A stretch of DNA of 64,000 nucleotides. It comes from JAJDNH01 sp964552395. GTDB lineage: Bacteria > Acidobacteriota > Thermoanaerobaculia > Thermoanaerobaculales > Sulfomarinibacteraceae. The translations under genes were made by a program, and so were the position numbers. Below are positions 8,421 through 17,336 of the stretch, piece by piece. The notes beneath the pieces were generated by a model. That model worked only from the letters and a program-made list of their open reading frames with translations. It did not search any database and was not told where the DNA came from. The stretch covers positions 124,001-188,000 of the forward strand of contig CAZKGM010000003.1 in the NCBI GenBank assembly GCA_964552395.1, written 5' to 3'. Each line of letters starts with the position of its first letter. Positions within the stretch are counted from its first letter, which is position 1.

Positions 8421-8495
8421 CGCGGACCGGAAGACTCCCCTTCTTCTCTTTGCGTCTTTGCGTCTTGGCGTCTTGGCGTTCTTTCCGCCTTGAGT

Positions 8496-9002
8496 TCATG
8501 CCCTTACCGGAGGAGTGTCCGAGACCAGCTGAACCGCGTCCGGGTGGGACCGCAGCACGTCCGCAGCCAGCTCCGCCAGTGTCTGGCCGAGGTAGGGGTG
8601 GACCCAGCCGGGGGCTACATCTGCCGCCGGCACCAGCGCGAAGGCACGCTGGTGAAACTCACGATGTGGCAGCGCCAGCCGCGGCCCCCGGTGAACGAGA
8701 CCGGCCGCGATGAGCAGATCGATGTCGAGAGGGCGCGGCCCCCAGCGGATCTCGCCATCGCGGCGGCGTCCCGCCGCGGCCTCGATCCTGCCACAGAGCT
8801 CGAGGAGGCTGAGCGGCGCCAGCGTCGTGCTGATGCGAGCCGCCATATTCCAGAAATTGACCTGCGGCGGGCCCACTGGCCGGCTTCGGTAGAGAGCCGA
8901 GACTGCGATCACGGCGTGACCCTCGGCGAGCTTCGCCAGAGCCTGCGCAAACGCCGCCGGAGGTTCTCCAACGTTGCCGCCGAGCCCGAGCACGACCTCC
9001 AT
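8496..9002 (-). CDS. folK: 2-amino-4-hydroxy-6-hydroxymethyldihydropteridine pyrophosphokinase (HPPK)
   Basis: 168 residues, usual size. It transfers pyrophosphate from ATP to the pterin in folate synthesis. It begins with GLGGNVGEP, carries LYRSRPVGPPQVNFWNMA, and has the signature RWGPRPLDIDLL (about residues 86-97) plus LPHREFHQRAFAL. AAGGAG lies 7 bases before the ATG. No other folate gene is adjacent. Confidence 0.95.
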   Translation of the reverse strand: MEVVLGLGGNVGEPPAAFAQALAKLAEGHAVIAVSALYRSRPVGPPQVNFWNMAARISTTLAPLSLLELCGRIEAAAGRRRDGEIRWGPRPLDIDLLIAAGLVHRGPRLALPHREFHQRAFALVPAADVAPGWVHPYLGQTLAELAADVLRSHPDAVQLVSDTPPVRA

Positions 9003-9066
9003 CCGGGCACTCCTTCCAGGGCACGGCCGGCCCCAGCTCCGAGGTCATGTCCCTCGCCGCCTCTGC

Positions 9067-9072
9067 TACCCT
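9067..9072 (+). promoter_or_regulatory. -10 box (TACCCT) for a probably leaderless PBP1A transcript
   Basis: TACCCT ends 6 bases before the GTG start at 9079. Transcription would begin at or next to the start codon. No good -35 was seen. The same arrangement recurs before seven other starts in the window. Confidence 0.45.
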
Positions 9073-9078
9073 GAGGGG

Positions 9079-11514
9079 GTGCGCGAGCGTACCGTCAAGC
9101 TGCTGACCGGCGTCGTGTGGGCCCTCGTGGCTGGGTGCCTGGCTGGCGGCCTATTCGGTTGGGCAGCGGCCCAGTTTCTCCACATCCCCCAGGTGGACCA
9201 GATTACGGCGTTCACACCCGCCAGCACAACCCGAATCCTCGCCGCCGACGGCACGCCGATCGCGAGTTTTGCCATCGAGCGCCGAACGGTGCTACGACCG
9301 GACCAGATCCCAAACGTGCTGAAGCTCGCCATCGTCGCCACCGAGGATGCCGACTTCTACCACCACGGCGGAGTCGACCTGACCGCCATCCTGCGCGCCG
9401 TGCTGTACAGCATCAAGGAAGGCAAGCTCGGCGCCCGCGGCGGCGCTTCCACCCTGACCCAGCAGCTGGCCCGGAACTTCTTCCAAATGCGGGAGCACAC
9501 CATCAAGCGGAAGCTCAAGGAGGCGTTGCTCGCGATCGACATCGAGAAGCGGCTTTCCAAGGACCAGATCCTCACCCTGTACGCCAACCTCATCTACTTC
9601 GGCCACGGTGCGTACGGGGTGGAGGCGGCATCCCATCTGTACTTCGGCAAGGCGGCCAGCGATCTGTCCCTGGCCGAGGCAGCCACCCTTGCCGGGATCA
9701 TCCAGAACCCGGAGCGCCTGTGGTCGCCGTTCCGCAATCCAGAGGGCGCCCGTAAGCGGCGCAACTACGTTCTCGACAGAATGCTGTCGCTCGGGTTCAT
9801 CAACAAGGCCGCCCACGACGAAGCCACTGCCCAGCCGTTGGGAGCGTCGCAGCACCGGAACCGGATCCCAACCGGCGCCTACTTCGTCGAGGAGATCCGT
9901 CAGCGGCTCGAGCAGCGCTTCGGGAGCGACGCCCTGTACTCGGCCGGCTTACAGGTTTCGACAACCATGGATGCCCAGCTTCAGGAGCTCGCAGAGCGGT
10001 CGGTCCGGGAAGGGCTGGTCAGCCTCGACATGTCGCTTGGGTTTCGCAAGCCGGAGAACGTGGTCGCCGGAGGGCTGGCGGACTCCGCCCAGGACTACGA
10101 GGCGCCCTCGTGGCGGGACCGCGAGCTCCAGGCAGACGGCATGGCCGAGGCAGTGGTCACCGCCGTCAGCCGCAAGACCGCGCAGCTCCGCATCGGCGAC
10201 CGCACGGCCAGGCTGACAACCGCCGGCATCAAGTGGACCGGCTCGAGGTCGATTTCCCACCTCCTGAAGGTCGGCGATCTGGTGCTGATCCGCCTGCCTG
10301 ACCAGGTTCCCGAGGACCCAACGGCCGAAATCCAGGTCGAGCTCCTTCAGAACCCGTCACTCGAGGCGGCGCTGGTCGCGATCGACAACCGGAGCGGGGC
10401 CGTGCGCGCCATGGTCGGGGGCTTTGACTTCCACCGTAGCGAGTTCAACCGGGCCGTCCAGGCCAAGCGGCAGTGCGGCTCCGCGTTCAAGCCGTTCGTC
10501 TACGTTACTGCATTCCAGCAGGGGTACACCCCCGCCGACACGCTGTTCGACGCCCCGTTCCTGCTTCCTGACGCGGAGGGCCAGCTCACCTACTGCCCCA
10601 AGAACTACTACGACAAGTACTACGGCATCACGACCCTGCGGCGCGCCCTGGAGCTCAGCTTCAACGCCACCGCGGTGAAGCTGCAGCAGCTGGTGGGCGG
10701 CGATGCGGTGGTCGACACTGCGCGACGGTTCGGGATCACGACGCCGCTCCGGCCCTACGCCGCGCTCGCCCTCGGTGCTTTCGAGGTGCGCTTGATCGAC
10801 CTCGTCCGTGCTTATGCCGGCTTTGCCAACCTGGGCGAGGTGCCGGCCTCACTCCTGATGACCGAGGTGAAGGACCGTGACGGCAAGGTGCTCGAGCGCG
10901 ACTACCCTTCCCTGCAGCGGGCAATGCCGCCAACCGTCACCTACCTCATGTTGCACGTCTTGCAGGGTGTGATCAGGCGCGGCACCGGCATCGATGCCGC
11001 CCGCCTGGATGCCAGTCTGGGAGGCAAGACGGGGACCACCGATGACTACACCGACGCGTGGTTCGTAGGCTTCACGCCGCGGACCACGATCGGCGTTTGG
11101 GTCGGGCGCGATCTCAAGCAGCCGATCGGTCGCCGGATGACCGGCGCACGTGCGGCGCTACCGATCTGGATCCGCTTCGTCAAGGGCTACCTCGCGACCC
11201 TCGACGACAAGACCCGGCACGAGCAGTTTCCGGTACCGGCGGGCATCGTCTTCTCCCCGGTCGACTGGTACAGCGGGCTGCGCGCGATCCCCACCTGCCC
11301 CAAGGTGGTCCTGGAGTCCTTCCTCGACGGCACCGAGCCCACGGAGTCCTGCTCCGACGATCTACACGCCCTGCCGGACATGCCATGGCCGTTCCAACTG
11401 CCGTTCTACACCCCACGTCCGGGCGAGCCGATGCCGACGCCCGAGGCCATCGCCATCGCCGACGGCCGAATCAAGGCAGATCAGGAAAAGGCCAGGGACA
11501 ACGCCGGCGATTGA
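9079..11514 (+). CDS. mrcA: Class A penicillin-binding protein 1A (transglycosylase/transpeptidase)
   Basis: 811 residues from a GTG start. One membrane anchor (about 5-28) precedes a GT51 transglycosylase domain with catalytic Glu89 in VATEDADFYHHGG and GGASTLTQQLARN. An OB-like insert (about 350-415) follows, typical of PBP1A. The transpeptidase domain has S468-A-F-K471, S527-F-N529 and K650-T-G652, so both activities look intact. It polymerises and cross-links peptidoglycan in the periplasm. The GTG was chosen because upstream frame sequence is arginine/proline-rich and unlike the family. Confidence 0.93.
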   Translation: MRERTVKLLTGVVWALVAGCLAGGLFGWAAAQFLHIPQVDQITAFTPASTTRILAADGTPIASFAIERRTVLRPDQIPNVLKLAIVATEDADFYHHGGVDLTAILRAVLYSIKEGKLGARGGASTLTQQLARNFFQMREHTIKRKLKEALLAIDIEKRLSKDQILTLYANLIYFGHGAYGVEAASHLYFGKAASDLSLAEAATLAGIIQNPERLWSPFRNPEGARKRRNYVLDRMLSLGFINKAAHDEATAQPLGASQHRNRIPTGAYFVEEIRQRLEQRFGSDALYSAGLQVSTTMDAQLQELAERSVREGLVSLDMSLGFRKPENVVAGGLADSAQDYEAPSWRDRELQADGMAEAVVTAVSRKTAQLRIGDRTARLTTAGIKWTGSRSISHLLKVGDLVLIRLPDQVPEDPTAEIQVELLQNPSLEAALVAIDNRSGAVRAMVGGFDFHRSEFNRAVQAKRQCGSAFKPFVYVTAFQQGYTPADTLFDAPFLLPDAEGQLTYCPKNYYDKYYGITTLRRALELSFNATAVKLQQLVGGDAVVDTARRFGITTPLRPYAALALGAFEVRLIDLVRAYAGFANLGEVPASLLMTEVKDRDGKVLERDYPSLQRAMPPTVTYLMLHVLQGVIRRGTGIDAARLDASLGGKTGTTDDYTDAWFVGFTPRTTIGVWVGRDLKQPIGRRMTGARAALPIWIRFVKGYLATLDDKTRHEQFPVPAGIVFSPVDWYSGLRAIPTCPKVVLESFLDGTEPTESCSDDLHALPDMPWPFQLPFYTPRPGEPMPTPEAIAIADGRIKADQEKARDNAGD

Positions 11515-11859
11515 AACCCCAGCGGCAGCCCCAGACGGCTGCCGGAGTACCGCGGAACCTCAGGGGGCGGCCGCGGGCCGCGGATCTGCCGTGGCGGGGG
11601 TCACCGCATCACAACCGACTGTGACCGGCGATCCGAGAGGCTCGTGTTTCTCGTGTCTTGTTGTCTGGGGCTCTCGTCGTAAGGCCGAGCCGGCGCTGGG
11701 AGCCTGTAGTTCATAGGCGGATGGTGGATTTCGGAGCGTCGCGAGTGGCCCGTTGAGGCGCGTTTGAGGAACAGTACTCCGAGTACGGTCCGAGAATGTA
11801 ACCAAGACGGGATCTCGCGCCGCCCGAATAGCGCCGTTCGCTCTATGTGCTACAGGCTC
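11515..11859. other. Convergent intergenic region made of repeats
   Basis: Holds the 3' half of a family A element (11519-11600) and a separate palindromic element (11699-11860). About 100 bases between them contain no recognisable feature except repeated CTCGTGTTTCTCGTGTCTTG words. Confidence 0.7.
11519..11600 (+). repeat. Family A repeat, 3' half
   Basis: Begins four bases after the PBP stop codon with GCGGCAGCCCCAGACGGC, continues GCCGGAGTACCGCGGAAC, and ends GCGGCCGCGGGCCGCGGATC then TGCCGTGGCGGGG. It matches 21540-21616 nearly base for base. Confidence 0.8.
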
Positions 11860-11860
11860 C
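11699..11860. repeat. 160-bp element with 18-bp inverted ends
   Basis: The left end GGAGCCTGTAGTTCATAG (11699-11716) and the reverse complement of the right end CTATGTGCTACAGGCTCC (11843-11860) differ at two positions only. A small palindrome TACTCCGAGTA lies inside. The right end runs into the first base of the thioredoxin-gene stop codon. It has no coding capacity and resembles a MITE or a palindromic extragenic element. Confidence 0.65.
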
Positions 11861-12342
11861 TAGCTCCCGACGACCTGGCGGACGGCGTCGAGGAACCGGT
11901 CCGCGGGGAGGTACCCGGGGATGCGCCCGATCTCCTTGCCGTTGGCGCCCAGGATGACGATCGTCGGCAGGCCATCGACCCCGTACTGGCGGGCCAGCGC
12001 CTGGCCGTCGCGCGCATCCACGTTGAGCTTTACGGGCACCAGCTTGCTGTTGACGTAGCTGAGAACGGCCGGATCGCGATAGGTCGTGGTGTCCAGACGG
12101 CGACACCAGACGCACCAATCGGCGTAAAAGTCGACCAGCACTGCCTTGTTTTCCTGCTGCGCACGGTTGAGCGCTTGCTTCCAGCCGCTCTCCCAGTGCA
12201 TCGCTGAGGCGGCGTGCGACGAGACCGCCATCTCCGGTGCAGCCTTCGCTTCCGCGGTGCCTCCACGCCGGCACCCGGGAAGAATGAACACAGCGGCAAG
12301 GACCGCTGCAATCGCTACATACTCTCGAGCTTGCCTGATCAA
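11860..12342 (-). CDS. Thioredoxin-fold lipoprotein
   Basis: 160 residues if started at the TTG at 12342. That start has a perfect GGAGG five bases upstream and gives a short lipoprotein signal ending in the lipobox ILPGC (Cys24). The domain (about 50-158) resembles the C-terminal domain of DsbD or thioredoxin-like DUF255-type proteins: VLVDFYADWCVWC with C77 and C80, and a cis-proline in GLPTIVI. It is expected to be membrane-anchored in the periplasm and to transfer reducing power. An ATG at 12423 would add an arginine-rich stretch ahead of the signal and has no ribosome binding site. Confidence 0.85.
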   Translation of the reverse strand: MIRQAREYVAIAAVLAAVFILPGCRRGGTAEAKAAPEMAVSSHAASAMHWESGWKQALNRAQQENKAVLVDFYADWCVWCRRLDTTTYRDPAVLSYVNSKLVPVKLNVDARDGQALARQYGVDGLPTIVILGANGKEIGRIPGYLPADRFLDAVRQVVGS

Positions 12343-12493
12343 CTGGACCTCCGCGGGCCCCGGCCGCCGGCGTTCGATGGCAGCAGCCGTGGGCGCCATG
12401 CGCCGCTTCTCGCGGCACACCACTACTATTCCGCTGCGAAAGGAAGTGTTACCGGAACACGCCCCCGCGCGACAGATTCTACACTAGCGGCTC

Positions 12494-12610
12494 ATGGCGA
12501 CCGTGGGGGCGCTCGCGCCAGCGTGGACGACCGGCTCGCACGCCGCCGTGACCGACCCCCAGCTGCCGCGCTTGTGCGCCTCGTTCCCGCGTGCCATCAT
12601 CACCCGGTGA
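12494..12610 (+). CDS. Possible 38-residue leader ORF coupled to the phosphatase gene
   Basis: An ATG lies 8 bases after TACACT (12480-12485). It opens a short frame (MATVGALAPAWTTGSH...) whose TGA shares one base with the ATG of the phosphatase (TGATG at 12608-12612). The arrangement suggests a leaderless upstream ORF that delivers ribosomes to the next start, which has no binding site of its own. The peptide has no recognisable features, so this rests on layout only. Confidence 0.4.
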   Translation: MATVGALAPAWTTGSHAAVTDPQLPRLCASFPRAIITR

Positions 12611-13842
12611 TGCGCCGTCCGGTATCCCTCTTCCGCCGTATGGAGCGAGCTCTCGAGACAATCGCTCGTGGCTCGACCCCCCTGGAGACGATCCGAGAAA
12701 CCGCCGGCACACTGGTCGACAGCTTCGCCGAGGACCTCGGTATCCGCGGCGGCCGCGTTTATGCGCGCGATGACAGCGGCGACTATGAGCTGGTGGCCAC
12801 CTTCGGCGAGGCGGCCAAGTCACCGATCGGGCTCCAGGTCTCCCGACAGTACCACCCCATCGAGCGCCTGCTCGACGAGTGCTGCGTGGTGATGGAGCTG
12901 TCGGACACCGGGCTCGACCGTGATCTCGAGGCCGAGCTCGGCACTCGAGATCAGTTCGCCGCAATCGTTGTTGCCGACGGCGGCTACGCGCTCTCCTTCG
13001 ACGTCGTGGACCCCGAGACCAACAAGGAAGATCTCCTCGCGACGCTCAACATCGTCCGCCTCGCGATCAACCAGAAGCTGCGCGAGGAAGCCATGCTGGA
13101 GGTCCTGGAGGAGTCCAGGCGCATCCAAAACTCCATCCTGCCGCGACGCATCCCCAGCTACGGCGACTTCGATCTCGCCGCACGAACCGTCCCCGCGGAG
13201 ATTGTGGGCGGCGACTTCTACGACTTCATCACCCTGACGGACTCGGTCTTCAACGTCGTCGTGGCCGACGCCACGGGCCATGGCCTGCCGGCCGCCCTGC
13301 AGGTGCGCGACATCTACACCGGCCTGCGCATGGGCCTGTCCCGCGAGTTCAAGCTGAGCCGAACGCTGGAACGTCTCAATCAGATCATCCACCGCTCACG
13401 GCTGGCGACCAAGTTCGTGTCGCTGTTCCTCGCCGAGATCGAGGTCGGTGGCACCGTCATGTACTGCAACGCGGGCCATCCCCCGGCGATCGTCGTTCGC
13501 TCCGGAGGCGACGTCGAGCTCCTGCGCACCGGGGGTCCCATCATCGGCCCGCGGCCGGACGCCCACTACACCGTTGACATCATCCACCTGCTGGCTGGGG
13601 ACCTGATGGTTCTTTACTCCGACGGGATCACCGAGACACGGCGCCGGGACACCGAGGAGGAGTTTTCGCCGCAGCGGCTGATCGCACTCGCCCGCGACCT
13701 GCGCGACCGGAGCGCGAGTGCCATCGTCAAGGCCATCCTCGAGGAGGTGACCACGTTCTCGGGAGGCCGCCCGCCGGACGACGATCGGACGCTCGTGGTC
13801 GTGAAGAGGGCGCACCACGCGGAAGAGGAGCAAGACTCATGA
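12610..13842 (+). CDS. SpoIIE/RsbU-type PP2C serine phosphatase with N-terminal GAF-like domain
   Basis: 410 residues. The first 150 look like a GAF-type sensor (for example LVATFGEAAKSPIGLQVSRQ). A helical linker with the RsbU signature EESRRIQNSILPRRIP (about 165-180) follows. The PPM catalytic domain carries VGGDFYDF, ADATGHGLPAAL, YCNAGHPPA and LYSDGITE; these acidic residues bind two metals. Such enzymes dephosphorylate anti-anti-sigma (STAS) proteins. No STAS or anti-sigma gene is visible, so the target is unknown. The stop overlaps the next gene by ATGA. Confidence 0.88.
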   Translation: MRRPVSLFRRMERALETIARGSTPLETIRETAGTLVDSFAEDLGIRGGRVYARDDSGDYELVATFGEAAKSPIGLQVSRQYHPIERLLDECCVVMELSDTGLDRDLEAELGTRDQFAAIVVADGGYALSFDVVDPETNKEDLLATLNIVRLAINQKLREEAMLEVLEESRRIQNSILPRRIPSYGDFDLAARTVPAEIVGGDFYDFITLTDSVFNVVVADATGHGLPAALQVRDIYTGLRMGLSREFKLSRTLERLNQIIHRSRLATKFVSLFLAEIEVGGTVMYCNAGHPPAIVVRSGGDVELLRTGGPIIGPRPDAHYTVDIIHLLAGDLMVLYSDGITETRRRDTEEEFSPQRLIALARDLRDRSASAIVKAILEEVTTFSGGRPPDDDRTLVVVKRAHHAEEEQDS

Positions 13843-14543
13843 CCGACTTTGCCCCGTCACTGTTCTTCGACCTCGAGGGTTGGGACCATGCCGGCCTGTT
13901 CCCCGCCGGAGCACCGGTGTGGGACGCCCTCGGAGAGGGCCTCGTCGCCTACCTCGAGGCCGTCGACGACTGGGCAGTCCACAGCGAGGTCCAGCCCGGC
14001 GTCCACCTCCTCGGCCCCTGTATTCGCATCGCGCCGGGCTGCCGCATCGAACCGGGAGCGGTCATCGTCGGCCCGGCAGTCCTCGAGGAAGGCGTGGAGG
14101 TTCGCACCGGCGCCTACGTTCGCCAGCACGTGGTCCTCGGGGCCGGCAGCCTGGTCGGCGCCCACAGCGAGATCAAGGGCTCGATCCTGCTGCCGGGCGC
14201 GAAGGCGCCCCACCAGGCATACGTCGGCGACTCCATCCTCGGCCGTGATGTCAACCTCGGCGCCGGCACGATCTGCTCGAACGTCAAGAACGTGGGCCGC
14301 GAGGTCACCTTCCGCCACGGCAGCGAGACGGTCCATACCGGTCTGCGCAAGCTTGGCGCGATCCTGGGAGACGGCTGCAAGACCGGGTGCAACACCGTGC
14401 TCAACCCCGGCGTCCTGATGGGACGCGGCTGTATCACCTACCCCAACGCGACCCTGCGCGGCGGTTTCTACCCCGACGCCACCCTGGTCAAGGTCCGGCA
14501 GCAGCAGCAAACCTTCGAACTGGGCCGCCTGCGCTCGGAGTAG
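13839..14543 (+). CDS. Left-handed beta-helix (hexapeptide) acyltransferase-like protein
   Basis: 234 residues made mostly of hexapeptide turns (IRIAPGCRIEPGAVIVGPAV, VLGAGSLVGAHSEI, NLGAGTICSN). These correspond to the C-terminal domain of GlmU/nucleotidyltransferase-type enzymes, without any nucleotidyltransferase domain. KLGAILGDGCKTGCNTVLNP is the family's usual C-terminal turn. It may acetylate a sugar nucleotide or serve another transferase in trans; the substrate is unknown. The start overlaps the phosphatase stop (ATGA), implying coupled expression. Confidence 0.75.
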   Translation: MTDFAPSLFFDLEGWDHAGLFPAGAPVWDALGEGLVAYLEAVDDWAVHSEVQPGVHLLGPCIRIAPGCRIEPGAVIVGPAVLEEGVEVRTGAYVRQHVVLGAGSLVGAHSEIKGSILLPGAKAPHQAYVGDSILGRDVNLGAGTICSNVKNVGREVTFRHGSETVHTGLRKLGAILGDGCKTGCNTVLNPGVLMGRGCITYPNATLRGGFYPDATLVKVRQQQQTFELGRLRSE

Positions 14544-14549
14544 CTTGCC

Positions 14550-14670
14550 CGGGCCATCCGCTCGCGATCTACCGTGACCGACGATACGCCAGCCAGGGCC
14601 GTGCTCTTCGCGCCTCGCTGTCCTCAACATACAGGAAGTATGCCTGCGGCAGCTCGGCGCTCAGATCGGA
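14550..14670 (+). repeat. Family E element with CATAC/GTATG core
   Basis: Starts six bases after a stop codon: CATCCGCTCGCGATCTACCG, GACGATACGCCAGCC, GTGCTCTTCGCGCCTCGCTG, then CATACAGGAAGTATGCCTGC and GGCAGCTCGGCGCTCAG. The same order is found reversed at 55563-55746 and, partly, at 48130-48190. Confidence 0.75.
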
Positions 14671-14735
14671 CAGGTCAGGCCGGGCGTCCACCTGGCACAA
14701 GGCTTGCGTTACTCTGGGATGGGAGGAACGGAAAG

Positions 14736-16844
14736 ATGAAACGGGCAGCGGTGGTAGCAGTTCTGTTGGCGGCGGTGGCCGGCGTTGCGGCGGCCTCTAC
14801 CGAGGACGACCTGACCTCCCTGAGCTACATCTCCTATATGGAGAGGTATGCCACAATCCAGCCGGCGACCCAGCAGGACAGCCTCGAGGCCGTCATCAAC
14901 ATGCCGCTCATACCCGGCGACCGCATCGACACTGCGCGTGAGGCCCGGGCGGAGATCCACCTCGCCGATGGGTCCACGCTCTGGCTCGACGAGTACACTT
15001 CGGTATCGCTGGATGCGATTGCCTTCAGCCGCGGCTCAGCCGCCGAACGCACCAGCCTCTACCTCGCCGCGGGCAACGCCGTACTCTCCATTCCGGAGAG
15101 CTCCGCGGTTACCAACGCCACGCGCGTGGACGCTCAGTCGGCCACCGTCCACCTCAACCGGCCGGGACTGTATCGCCTCAACGCCCTCAGCGACGGCGGC
15201 CTGCGGGTCGAGGTGTGGAGTGGGCTGGCGGAGCTGGCGACGCCCGAGGGTGGCGAGCTGCTGCGCGCGGGTGGCGCGGCGGAGCTGGCCGCCGGCCGCG
15301 TGATGCGCCACGAGAACACCCTCACCGGCGACGACGCGTTCGCCCGCTGGGTCGCCCAGCGGCAGGAACCCCTCCCCGGTGATGCCGGCGACCACATCGA
15401 GGTCCGATATGCGCGCCAGGGCGCCCTCCTCGACAGCTACGGGAGATGGGTCTACGTCGATGACTCTGACGTGTGGGCCTGGCAGCCGACCGTTTCTCCC
15501 AGCTGGAGCCCCTATTCCGCCGGCCGCTGGTACTGGACGCCGGTCGGATGGAACTGGCTGTCGTACGAACCCTGGGGCTGGCTCCCCTACCACTACGGCT
15601 CCTGGTTCTTTGAGGCATCGTTCGGCTGGGTCTGGACATGGGACTCGTTGTGGAGCCCGGCGTGGGTCGACTGGATGTGGTGGCCGGGCCACGTCGGCTG
15701 GTGCCCACGCGGGTATTACTCTCACTGGTACTGGCGCCAGTACGGCGAGCATCGCCACGGTCAGCGAGGCATCTCACCGGACCGACGGCGGCCGCCCAGG
15801 TCGGTGCCCGGTCGCGGACCCGCCGGCAGCAACCGCCGGGTGCCGATCCCGGCATCCCGCTTCGCCCTCGATTTCAGGGGACGGGTCCGGCCCGGTCGGG
15901 TCGATCCGCGTGGGTGGAACGTCGTCCGCAGTGACGACTTCGCCAGCCCGCACCTGAACCGCCTGGTGCGGCCGGCGCGTGAAGTTCTTCCCCCGGCCGA
16001 CAGTCCGGTTCGCGGCATCGTGACCTCGGGCGCTCTCGTGACGCCTTCGCCAGTCATGCTGCGTCCGGCGGAGGGCCTCGAGGTGACCTTCGGCGACGTC
16101 GGCCGCGGCTCTCACAACGATCTGACTCCGATCCTCGAGCGCAGCGGCAGCCTCACCCCGGATCAGGCACGGCAGCTCGCAAGGCCGACCACCACCGTCG
16201 ATCTCACACGGCGGGACATCGCTCGTGAGCCTCGGATCTCACCCGCTCGTCCCGCTGCGGCCGGCGGTCCTGCTTCGACGGTGGTACCTCCGGCGCGCCG
16301 CGAGGCGCCCAACGTCTACCGGCCGGCCTTGCGCTGGGACACAGGCGAAGCGCCGGCGACAGGTGTCGGAAGAGCTGACGCCGCCCCACGTACACGGGTC
16401 GTGCCGGAGGCTGTTTCTCCCAATCGCGTCGCACCCAGTCGTGTCGCACCCGGCCGGCCATCGGTCGCGCCCGGCACCTCGCGCCGCGGAAGGGAAGCTT
16501 CTGCGCCACCGGCCAGAAGCACCTCGGCCCGGCCGGCTCCGTCACGGGTGACACCCCGTCTCCCCCAGAGCAGCTTCGGCAGGACGGTGATCGTCCCTCG
16601 CCTGCCGAGCTCGGGATCGACCACGATCAGGCCCTCCAGGTCCTACCGCGGCACCGTAGTCAGCCCATCGGTTCGCCGATATACGACCTCTCCGCGACCA
16701 TCCGTGAGCGCTCGTCCATCCTCTTCGCGCGCCGCGCCGCGGGTGTCACGCTCCGCGCCGCGGGTGTCGCGCTCCGCGCCCTCACGCTCCAGCTCGAGCC
16801 GAAGCTCGAGCAGCAGCTCGGCGCGCGCGCGGCCGCGGAAGTAA
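14736..16844 (+). CDS. Secreted FecR-domain/DUF6600-type protein with Trp-rich region
   Basis: 702 residues with a clear signal peptide (MKRAAVVAVLLAAVAGVAAAS). A FecR-like beta domain occupies about 60-175 (LIPGDRIDTAREARAEIHLA, then GSTLWLDEYTSVSL). Residues about 235-342 form an aromatic stretch with 22 tryptophans by my count, in motifs such as GWNWLSYEPWGWLPYHYG, as in DUF6600 proteins. The remaining 360 residues are rich in Arg, Pro and Ser and probably disordered and strongly basic. GGGAGG precedes the ATG by nine bases. Function unknown; export to the periplasm or surface is likely. Confidence 0.8.
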   Translation: MKRAAVVAVLLAAVAGVAAASTEDDLTSLSYISYMERYATIQPATQQDSLEAVINMPLIPGDRIDTAREARAEIHLADGSTLWLDEYTSVSLDAIAFSRGSAAERTSLYLAAGNAVLSIPESSAVTNATRVDAQSATVHLNRPGLYRLNALSDGGLRVEVWSGLAELATPEGGELLRAGGAAELAAGRVMRHENTLTGDDAFARWVAQRQEPLPGDAGDHIEVRYARQGALLDSYGRWVYVDDSDVWAWQPTVSPSWSPYSAGRWYWTPVGWNWLSYEPWGWLPYHYGSWFFEASFGWVWTWDSLWSPAWVDWMWWPGHVGWCPRGYYSHWYWRQYGEHRHGQRGISPDRRRPPRSVPGRGPAGSNRRVPIPASRFALDFRGRVRPGRVDPRGWNVVRSDDFASPHLNRLVRPAREVLPPADSPVRGIVTSGALVTPSPVMLRPAEGLEVTFGDVGRGSHNDLTPILERSGSLTPDQARQLARPTTTVDLTRRDIAREPRISPARPAAAGGPASTVVPPARREAPNVYRPALRWDTGEAPATGVGRADAAPRTRVVPEAVSPNRVAPSRVAPGRPSVAPGTSRRGREASAPPARSTSARPAPSRVTPRLPQSSFGRTVIVPRLPSSGSTTIRPSRSYRGTVVSPSVRRYTTSPRPSVSARPSSSRAAPRVSRSAPRVSRSAPSRSSSSRSSSSSSARARPRK

Positions 16845-16873
16845 CACCTCGCTCGCGCGAGCCGACCGCTGCC

Positions 16874-16902
16874 TTGGTCGGCGAGTCGTGGTCGTCTATA
16901 GT
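16874..16902 (+). promoter_or_regulatory. Promoter for a probably leaderless cdd transcript
   Basis: TTGGTC (16874-16879) and TATAGT (16897-16902) are spaced by 17 bases. The -10 box ends 8 bases before the ATG and there is no ribosome binding site, so the message should start at or just before the start codon. Confidence 0.6.
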
Positions 16903-16910
16903 GGACCCCC

Positions 16911-17336
16911 ATGCGGGTTGACGAGGAGACCGTAGCGCGACTGATCGGGGCCGCGAGCCGGGTGCGGGAGAACGCATGGGCGCCCTACTCCGGGTTTGCC
17001 GTCGGCGCAGCCGTTCTCGCCGCCGATGGCCGTGTCTTCGTTGGCTGCAACGTCGAGAACGCCTCGTACGGCCTCTCTGTGTGTGCGGAGCGAAATGCCG
17101 TCGCTGCCGCCGTCGCAGCCGGCACCCGTGAGCTGACAACGATCGCCATCGTTACCGAGGCGGATCCTCCGGCCTCGCCGTGCGGCGCCTGCCGCCAGGT
17201 TCTCGCCGAACTCGGAGATCTCACGGTTGTCATCGCCGGCACGACCGGTGCACGAACTGTAACGACGGTCGCCGAGCTCCTTCCCGCCGCGTTCAGCGCC
17301 GACACGCTGCGGCGGAGAGGAACCGGAGAGGCCTGA
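16911..17336 (+). CDS. cdd: Cytidine deaminase
   Basis: 141 residues, homotetramer-type length. It deaminates cytidine and deoxycytidine for pyrimidine salvage. The zinc site is complete: C58-A-E60 in SVCAERNA, with C91 and C94 in SPCGACRQVL. CNVENASYGL holds substrate-binding residues. It is a single gene with its own promoter immediately upstream. Confidence 0.96.
   Translation: MRVDEETVARLIGAASRVRENAWAPYSGFAVGAAVLAADGRVFVGCNVENASYGLSVCAERNAVAAAVAAGTRELTTIAIVTEADPPASPCGACRQVLAELGDLTVVIAGTTGARTVTTVAELLPAAFSADTLRRRGTGEA

Larger units (their letters stand above)
8132..8495. other. Convergent intergenic region made of repeats
   Basis: No gene is supported. It holds a family E fragment (8138-8190), a G-rich unit (8190-8265) and a family B element (8270-8420). 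The last 70 bases carry TTTGCGTCTTTGCGTCTTGG-type short direct repeats. Confidence 0.7.
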
